Below, one piece after another: positions 58,317 through 64,000 of a stretch of 64,000 nt of DNA (position 1 is its first letter; each line of letters begins with the position of its first letter). The stretch spans positions 620,001-684,000 of the forward strand of contig MU004183.1 in assembly GCA_010093605.1 (NCBI GenBank), in the 5' to 3' direction. A program made the position numbers and the translations under genes. The notes under the pieces are model-generated. The model was not told the origin of the DNA and ran no database searches. It was given only the letters and a program-made list of their open reading frames with translations. Source of the stretch: Lophium mytilinum. Lineage: Eukaryota; Ascomycota; Dothideomycetes; Mytilinidiales; Mytilinidiaceae.

Positions 58317-58443
58317 AGGGTGGTGGTGAGAACGAAGCGCGAAACAACTCGTGAGGTGAGCGCATCTGGTCAAGCTTGCGAAATATAAGTATACGGCAGA
58401 CTGCAAGGCAAGTGCCGAAACACATGCCCGAGTGACCGGGATA

Positions 58444-60094
58444 CAAAGGACTTCGTTTTTTTTAATCAATCAGCCGAGGATGGCGGGGCATGCCGCCCCC
58501 ACCCAAATTTGGCCTATGCACCCACTTCACAACATTACTAAAGTACATTTACTCGAATTAAGGCCCTAAACTCGTAATTTTTGTAGCTAGCTAGCTATTG
58601 TAAAAGCAGTTATTACCTTTATACTTAATAATCTACCGTACAACCTTAGGAATTTAATTAATCTATGTATTTACTTAATTAATAAAGATTTTCTACTATT
58701 TCTTAGTCTATTACTTATTACACTACTCTATAGTTTAAGAAATAGAATAGTCCTATATAATATAACGTTAAAGATAGGGCTAGGCATACTTAATAGCATT
58801 AATTTCTAGTAAATAGCCCGGCTAAAGGAGCTTTTTAATCTTATAGAAATTAAGAAATTCCGTATTAAATTAAGATTTATAGGCAGGAGCGCTATTCTTA
58901 AGAAGAAGGATATTAAGCTTACCTCTCTCTTTAAGTAAATTAATCTAAGGTTTAATAAGAGGCTTAAGAATTCCCTTTCTATGCCTCTATCTATTAACGC
59001 TACTATTTTCTCTTTTACCTCTTTTAAGATTCTGTGCCTTTCTATATACTTTCTTCCTACTATTTACCTCTAGTTCCCCTATTTCTTATAATACTCCTCT
59101 TGCTATTTAATATAGGCGCTTAGCTCTCTCTTAATTAAATACATTCTTCTTTTAAATCTTCTTTTTAGTATGCTTCTTTTCCTCTTCTATTTTAGAATAC
59201 TATACTTTATAAGGGCCTAGCTCTCTATAGATAAATGCACTATAGAATTATAGCTTAGTATACTTTTTCTTTCTAGGCTTCTTAATATCTAGATAATAGG
59301 CCTCTTCTTTTAATCTCTATAAGTAGAGGAATCCTCTTTAAATACTAACTTTAGCCGGCGTCTTATTAGTATATATAACTTGCTAGAAGTTAAAGCCCTT
59401 ATTATCTTTTATAGTATATTTATCGGGGTTATATATAAGAGCCTATTTATATCTACGCTTCTTTTATACCTTATTTAGCTCTAGTTTATAGCTATACTTT
59501 CTTCTAGTATACCCCCCTTTATACATGGCATTTTTAAGCATAGAAAGTAATACTTTCTTACCCTTTTTATCTAAAATAGAATTAAGATTACCCTCTTCTA
59601 TTAGCTAATATAACTACTTATTACGGTAAATATTATCTTAGGTAATAATCTATTAAATAGCGGCCTTCTTATCCTTATTAAGAGCAGGCTTTCTTTCTCT
59701 TTCTATATCTATTTTAAAGATATAGTCCTTCTAAAGATTACAGCCAGCTGCATTAGCATAGTCCTTATAGTAAGCAATTAGTAATAAAATACTAGATTAA
59801 TTTAACCCTAAGGTGTTAGTAATATAGTACTATAAGGCATTCCTAAGTATATAGGCACCCATAATAAATGCCCTTTAGATAGGCGTTAACTCCTTTTTAT
59901 TACTTTTTAGCTGGCGGGTCTTATGGACCTTATATTGGTATTACTTGCGGCGCGTTATGGGCATAATTGTAATAAAATTGGGTGTATTTTAGTGTGGTGG
60001 AGTAAATGTAAACACCGTTTATTAATGGTGTTTTCAGGGGCTCGGGTGCGGGGCCGAGCCTCGGCTGATTGATCAAAAAAAACGAAGTCCTTCG
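58444..60094 (-). mobile_element. Tc1/mariner-type DNA transposon, RIP-degraded, with 36-bp terminal inverted repeats
   Basis: Ends are inverted repeats at 58444-58479 and 60059-60094 (CRAAGGACTTCG, eight T, RATCAATCAGCCGAGG), flanked by a TA on each side (58442-58443 and 60095-60096), the target duplication of the Tc1/mariner superfamily. The interior is strongly AT-rich. On the minus strand it keeps scattered traces of a DDE transposase, such as LLKNSAPAYKS (the second-Asp motif, usually DNAPAH) and PGYLLEINAIKYA (usually SPDLNPIEHAW). The frame holds dozens of stops, mostly TAA or TAG where Gln or Trp codons would be expected, so it is long dead; the pattern fits C-to-T change at CpA, i.e. 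RIP. It lies in the divergent promoter between the L9 gene and the USP gene. Confidence 0.88.
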
Positions 60095-60323
60095 TACTTG
60101 GGTTAGAAAACACTCTTTACTACGTCCCTTTGGGCATCATTGCGAGGGGAAGGTGTCAGACAATGATGGCGGTCTGTCTTAATTCACGTATGACCTCACT
60201 TCCAAGCACATCCTCCATACACGCGCCGTGACCTCCAGCCCCGCTTCATATCTACAGTTGCACCTCTTCCTACTGTAGACTCCCGCATATCCGCGGTTTG
60301 AAGAGGGGGACACAAACACCGCT
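60095..60323 (+). other. Remaining promoter of the USP gene
   Basis: 230 bp from the transposon end to the ATG. Ordinary base composition, no motif recognised. The element therefore separates the two promoters that probably once shared one divergent region. Confidence 0.5.
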
Positions 60324-62144
60324 ATGCCCGACAAGCCTCTGACAATCGCAACATATGCTGCCGGAGCATCCCTCGCTGCCATCACTCTGGTCTATGTCTT
60401 TGGGCCTACCTACTTCCTGAACGATGATTCCTCGAATTCCCGCAAGAAGGGCGTTGTCGGCCTTAGTAACTCCGCGAACGACTGCTTTATAAACTCAACG
60501 CTGCAAGCGCTGGCAGGGCTGGGAGACCTGAGGTTGTATCTGATACGGGAGACGTATCGGCGGAAGCTGGACGGGCCAGACGTATATCTAGTCGACCGGG
60601 AAAAAGTCTCACATGAGAAGGGCGCTGTGAAACCATGGAAGCTGGAGGGACTACAAAAAGGCATTGTGACATATGCGCTCAAGGACATTCTAGATAGCCT
60701 TAATGAGAGGCCCATATACAAGAAGACCATATCCCCAGGACCCTTTATAAGAGCCTTGGAGCTAGCCTTTCGAACGCGGATCAGCCGGCAGCAGCAAGAT
60801 GCACAGGAATTTCTTCAAATTGTCACCGAGAGGCTTTGCGAGGAATATCACGCTGGAAGAAAAGCACGACGGAACTCTAGGAGAATAGATGTCCCCTTAA
60901 CAGACGCGCAGGCCGCGCTCGAGATATCTCAAGATGCTGACTCTGCGGAGATAGCGCTCGACGAAGTACTAGGCGAAAAAGAAGAAGCCACAGAAGCACC
61001 GGAAGAGGTAGAAGAGGAGAACAGCAGTGAGGAGGGCTTTCCTTTCGAGGGAAAGATTGATTCTCAAATCGAGTGTCTTACTTGCGGCTTCAAGCCCAAA
61101 CCCACAGTCTCGACATTCGTTACGCTAACGTTAAACGTCCCCCAGAGCTCCTCAACATCTTTAAACACTTGTTTTGACGGGATGTTGAAGATCGAGCACA
61201 TCGACGACTTCAAATGCGAGTATTGCCGGTTAGAGCATGCCCTCCGAAGCAAAGACCAAGAACTATCCCGTGCCAAAACCCCCGAATCAAAATCCCGCCT
61301 CGAAGACGAGATGGCCAAAATCCGAGCTGCTCTCCAAGAAGACCCAGAGAAGCAACCCCCAGGCGTCGAGCTCCCCGACGCAAAGCTAGCCCCCAAGCGC
61401 CGAATAGCCCGCCACATGTACATATCTTCCTTCCCGAAAATCCTCGCCATCCACCTATCTCGCTCCATGTTCTCCGCCTCCAACTACTCTACCAAAAACA
61501 TGGCCAAAGTTGCTTTCCCGGAGACACTCCCCCTCGGCGGCATCCTAGACCAGAAGAAATACAGACTCCTCGGCGTGGTAACGCACAAAGGCAGCCACAA
61601 CAGCGGCCACTACGAGTCCTTCCGCCGCCAGGTCACTGCCGCGCCCTACTCAACACCGCACTCATTCGGCGCAGAAGGCGCATACAGCATCCAAGGCAGC
61701 CCGAATCCCTCCGCCGTCCAGAGCCCGCGCATATCCACCTTCAACCTCGGCAGCACGAGTGGGCGTCCCTCCATGAGCTCCACCCTCCCCTCCCCCGCTC
61801 TCGGCTCCCCCTCCACGTCCTCCCTCTCCTCAGGCTCCTCCCTAGGCTCGACCCGTGGGCCCGCACCCACCTCCGCGCCGCGCGACGACACCCTGCAGCC
61901 GGTCGTCGAGTTCCCCGCGTCCTCGCGCCCCCGCACATCCCGCTCGCTCAAGTCCATGGCCCCGTCCATGACGGACGTGAAGCGGTTCAAGCGCCGGCCG
62001 AAGCGCATGGACAACCGCTGGTGGCGCATCAGCGACGACAAGATCAAGGAGAGTCGCACGAGCGACGTGCTGGCGATGCAGAAGGAGGTTTATCTCTTGT
62101 TCTACGAGCTGGAACGGCCGCTGCCTGGGGAGGAAGATGCGTAG
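60324..62144 (+). CDS. UBP16: Membrane-anchored ubiquitin-specific protease (Ubp16/USP30-like)
   Basis: Deubiquitinating cysteine protease. Single exon, 606 aa. A transmembrane helix at residues 9-28 (ATYAAGASLAAITLVYVFGP) precedes the catalytic domain, as in yeast Ubp16 and human USP30, which sit on the mitochondrial outer membrane; location here is inferred. Catalytic Cys54 lies in GLSNSANDCFINSTLQALAG and the QQQDAQEFLQIVTERLCEE box is intact. Zinc-type Cys pairs: IECLTCGFKP and FKCEYCRLEH. His429 is in HKGSHNSGHYESFRRQ, and the final Asp-containing WWRISDDKIKESRTSDVL block is present. About 170 residues of Ser/Pro-rich sequence (455-560) are inserted between the His and Asp blocks. C-rich coding sequence from about 61260 turns G-rich near 61970; the large antisense open frame there is an artefact. 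Confidence 0.92.
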   Translation: MPDKPLTIATYAAGASLAAITLVYVFGPTYFLNDDSSNSRKKGVVGLSNSANDCFINSTLQALAGLGDLRLYLIRETYRRKLDGPDVYLVDREKVSHEKGAVKPWKLEGLQKGIVTYALKDILDSLNERPIYKKTISPGPFIRALELAFRTRISRQQQDAQEFLQIVTERLCEEYHAGRKARRNSRRIDVPLTDAQAALEISQDADSAEIALDEVLGEKEEATEAPEEVEEENSSEEGFPFEGKIDSQIECLTCGFKPKPTVSTFVTLTLNVPQSSSTSLNTCFDGMLKIEHIDDFKCEYCRLEHALRSKDQELSRAKTPESKSRLEDEMAKIRAALQEDPEKQPPGVELPDAKLAPKRRIARHMYISSFPKILAIHLSRSMFSASNYSTKNMAKVAFPETLPLGGILDQKKYRLLGVVTHKGSHNSGHYESFRRQVTAAPYSTPHSFGAEGAYSIQGSPNPSAVQSPRISTFNLGSTSGRPSMSSTLPSPALGSPSTSSLSSGSSLGSTRGPAPTSAPRDDTLQPVVEFPASSRPRTSRSLKSMAPSMTDVKRFKRRPKRMDNRWWRISDDKIKESRTSDVLAMQKEVYLLFYELERPLPGEEDA

Positions 62145-63251
62145 GAGGCGGCTAATCAAAAACAGACTTCTTTGTGTATATTGGGCACGGGGTGGCGTCT
62201 AGGCGTTCTTATTTGCTCCAAAATGGGTGTTTATGTTAGATGATAGATGGCCTTTTGCAAGGTGGCTCAGTTCGCGTTGTGGTGGGCGTTACAGCGTGTT
62301 TTTGGTTTTCAAGGCTTATGAGGCCACGTCAAGCGTTGGCGAGAGAGTGTAGACAAGCCGTTGGTGAGAAGCTGAGTTCGAGGGAATGGAATTTAGTAAC
62401 CCGGATATCATACTGCCTGAGTGCTGTCTTTATAGGCCAGAAGCCACTGATAGGAGCCTCCCTGCCCAGACCGTCAGGTTGTGATTTGGTTCCCACCGTG
62501 TCGAACTTGACATCGTATCTTTGGTTTTCAACGCTCATGGGGCCACCTCAAACATTGGCGAAGAAGGGTGGAGCAGCCTTTGGTAGGATACCAAGTTCTA
62601 CGTGATAGGATATAGCAATACATATATTCAACTGCCCGATTCTCATCTTTGCAAGCTAGACGCGACTGTCAGGAAGCCCCCTACCCCTTGGTGACCGGGC
62701 CGCCAAGGGCTAACCTGACCCCCAATGCATTAAACTTGACATCGTGTCATATTCTTGAAAGCTCTCTGGGGCGCCGCAAACGCTGGCAAACGCGTGTGGA
62801 AACGTGTTTGGTGGAGACACCGAGTTCCAGGATACAGTTCAGCACACGCATATCCTACTACCTGAGTTCCATCTCTAGAAGCTACACACTACCGTCAGGA
62901 GCCCCTCTGCTCTTAGATAGCCAGTGCGTCAAAGCGTAGTCCAATTCCCACTGCTTCAAACATGACATTATGTGTTCAGTTTTCAGGACGTATTGGGGCA
63001 CCTCAAACGCTGGCGAACCAGTATGGATAGACCTTTACTAAGACACTGCAATACGGTTCAAGGGAAAAAAAGTAGAAGAACTATCATTGTGTCATGCTAT
63101 CGTGGCTAAAGAAAAGTAAAGAGAACCACCATAACAGGCTGGCTTCGCCGAGCCAACATTGGTATCAAGACCTCGCTTCCTATGCTTTGATTTGCAGGGT
63201 ATTGAATAACAAAGAAATAAGCACCGAAAGTAACTACGTCTCCTACATCGC
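62145..63251. other. Convergent intergenic region with tandem array, 1.1 kb
   Basis: USP 3' flank (G-rich until about 62280), then the 225-bp tandem array, then about 190 bp before the stop of the next minus-strand gene. No gene supported. Confidence 0.6.
62285..63060. repeat. Diverged tandem array, period about 220-230 bp, three copies plus a partial
   Basis: Copies begin near 62301, 62521, 62751 and 62975 (partial). Each opens with a variant of TTGGTTTTCAAGGCTCATGG then GGCCACCTCAAACGYTGGCG, has a middle with AACCGTCAGG or ACCGTCAGGAGCC, and ends CGAACTTGACATCGTRT. By eye about 60-70% alike. No shared reading frame. The array starts about 140 bp after the USP stop. Confidence 0.75.
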
Positions 63252-63978
63252 TTAGAATCCAACTTCTGCCTCAAGCAACGCTTCGTGTGCGCCTGGAAAC
63301 AACGGCGCATCCCTAATGATTGACCGCAAGTGCTGGAACTTGCCCTCTCGGTGCCTATTGTTGTCAATTCGGACCCAAGGCTCTGTGCTCATGTCTTCCG
63401 AAAGGTAGATCTTGAGGTACGCGACCTCTGCGCCGGCCTCACGCTGAGCGGAACCATTTGTGGCGTCTTCCACCCTCTCCAGCAGCTGAGCGGCGGAATC
63501 GCAGCCTCGGAGGGCGACGGAGCCAAGAGGCGTGTGATTGTTGAAAAAGTTGATTCGAGTCTGTTCGAAAGCGTCCGTTCCTCCGGTGGGGTAGACCTGC
63601 GTTTGCTTCCCTTTGGCTTGGCTAGCCTGCCCTTTCTGCTCAGCGCGCTGGCGCTTTCGTGGTACGTCGGGTTCTTCCTGTCGTTGACGTTTCTTCTGCG
63701 CAGCTTCTTTCGTCTTCTCAGCACTCGTACCGCTCCGCAGCACAGACTTGTTGATGTTCGGAGTTGGCTCTGGTTCATCATCGGAATCATCCTCCTCGGA
63801 TTGGCTGTCGGGTTGGGGTGCAAGAGGGCCTTTGGTCGCAGCCTTTGGCCTGGCCCGTCCTCTCGCCGGCTCATCGCTTGCTCCGTTTCGCAGGGCTGAT
63901 CGATCGATGTTGGCAGTGGCTGCTGCGGTACCTCGACTCTTCTTCGCAAGCACCAGCTGACGGAGATGTTCTTTGATC
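63252..63978 (-). CDS. 3' exon of an unknown, probably nuclear protein, cut at the right edge
   Basis: The open frame starts after a plausible acceptor (CTTCCATAG, ending at 63979) with IKEHLRQLVLAKKSRGTAAA and runs about 240 residues to the stop at 63252, so the gene extends beyond the window. The first half is disordered, basic and acidic (DEPARGRARPKAATKG, SEEDDSDDEPEP, KKRQRQEEPDVPRKRQRAEQ), with likely nuclear localisation signals. A ten-residue motif is repeated: NIDRSALRNG and NINKSVLRSG, about 50 residues apart. The last 100 residues look folded (RINFFNNHTPLGSVALRGCD, EVAYLKIYLSEDMSTEPWVR, FQHLRSIIRDAPLFPGAHEA). I do not recognise the family. Coding status rests on length and composition. 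Confidence 0.6.
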
Positions 63979-64000
63979 CTATGGAAGTCAGTATGATGCA

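Noticed and set aside
61214-62155. 313-codon open frame overlapping the USP gene in another frame, Pro/Arg-rich
   Set aside because: By-product of the C-rich coding patch; the USP frame has catalytic motifs on both sides and explains the sequence.

Overview
The window is nuclear DNA of a filamentous ascomycete (Pezizomycotina). The evidence is short introns of about 45-70 bp with GTAAGT/GTACGT-type donors, POM152, TOF1, GGA, acid trehalase and a HET-domain gene of fungal type, and one transposon that looks RIP-mutated (cytosine-to-thymine decay). The class is uncertain; Dothideomycetes or Leotiomycetes would both fit. I place 24 genes: 22 complete protein genes or pseudogenes and two cut by the window edges. 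Exon joins were made by hand from splice signals, homology and phase; wherever I give a protein length the exon total divides by three. I saw no tRNA, rRNA or CRISPR array.

Layout. 1-4.1 kb: GGA adaptor (cut at the left edge) and a DHCR24-like FAD oxidoreductase. 4.8-9.5 kb: TSR3, a fold-back repeat, a small secreted protein and an FAD monooxygenase. 10.4-17.1 kb: a 162-bp tandem array, a UCH37-type deubiquitinase carrying half of a zinc-cluster motif, and the nucleoporin POM152. 17.4-24 kb: a Sec14-like protein, a GNAT acetyltransferase and an FBXO21-type F-box protein. 24.4-30.4 kb: acid trehalase and a decayed HET gene. 31-41 kb: YIP1, an SR-protein kinase, TOF1 and a mitochondrial 3-hydroxyacyl-CoA dehydrogenase. 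41.9-48.9 kb: a mucin-like PAN/Apple-type protein, an Ala/Lys-rich secreted protein and ETF-ubiquinone oxidoreductase. 49.7-56.5 kb: a two-RRM SR protein with a 6-nt microexon, an MDR reductase and class II aldolase. 57.4-64 kb: mitochondrial bL9, a RIP-degraded Tc1/mariner-type element, a membrane-anchored USP, a 225-bp tandem array and a partial nuclear-looking protein cut by the right edge.

Most genes are unrelated housekeeping neighbours. Several touch ubiquitin (UCH37-like, FBXO21-like, USP, GGA), SR-protein splicing (SRPK and its likely class of substrate) and mitochondrial fatty-acid oxidation (hydroxyacyl-CoA dehydrogenase, ETF-QO). They are not contiguous and I do not claim a cluster. 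The two isolated redox enzymes (FAD monooxygenase, MDR reductase) have no secondary-metabolism neighbours.

The most unusual large-scale signal is compositional. At about nine places, mostly at the 3' ends of genes, the + strand turns within a few hundred bases from strongly C-rich to strongly G-rich, with raised GC. No annotated feature explains this, and it produces long misleading antisense open frames. I found no convincing new multi-gene system.
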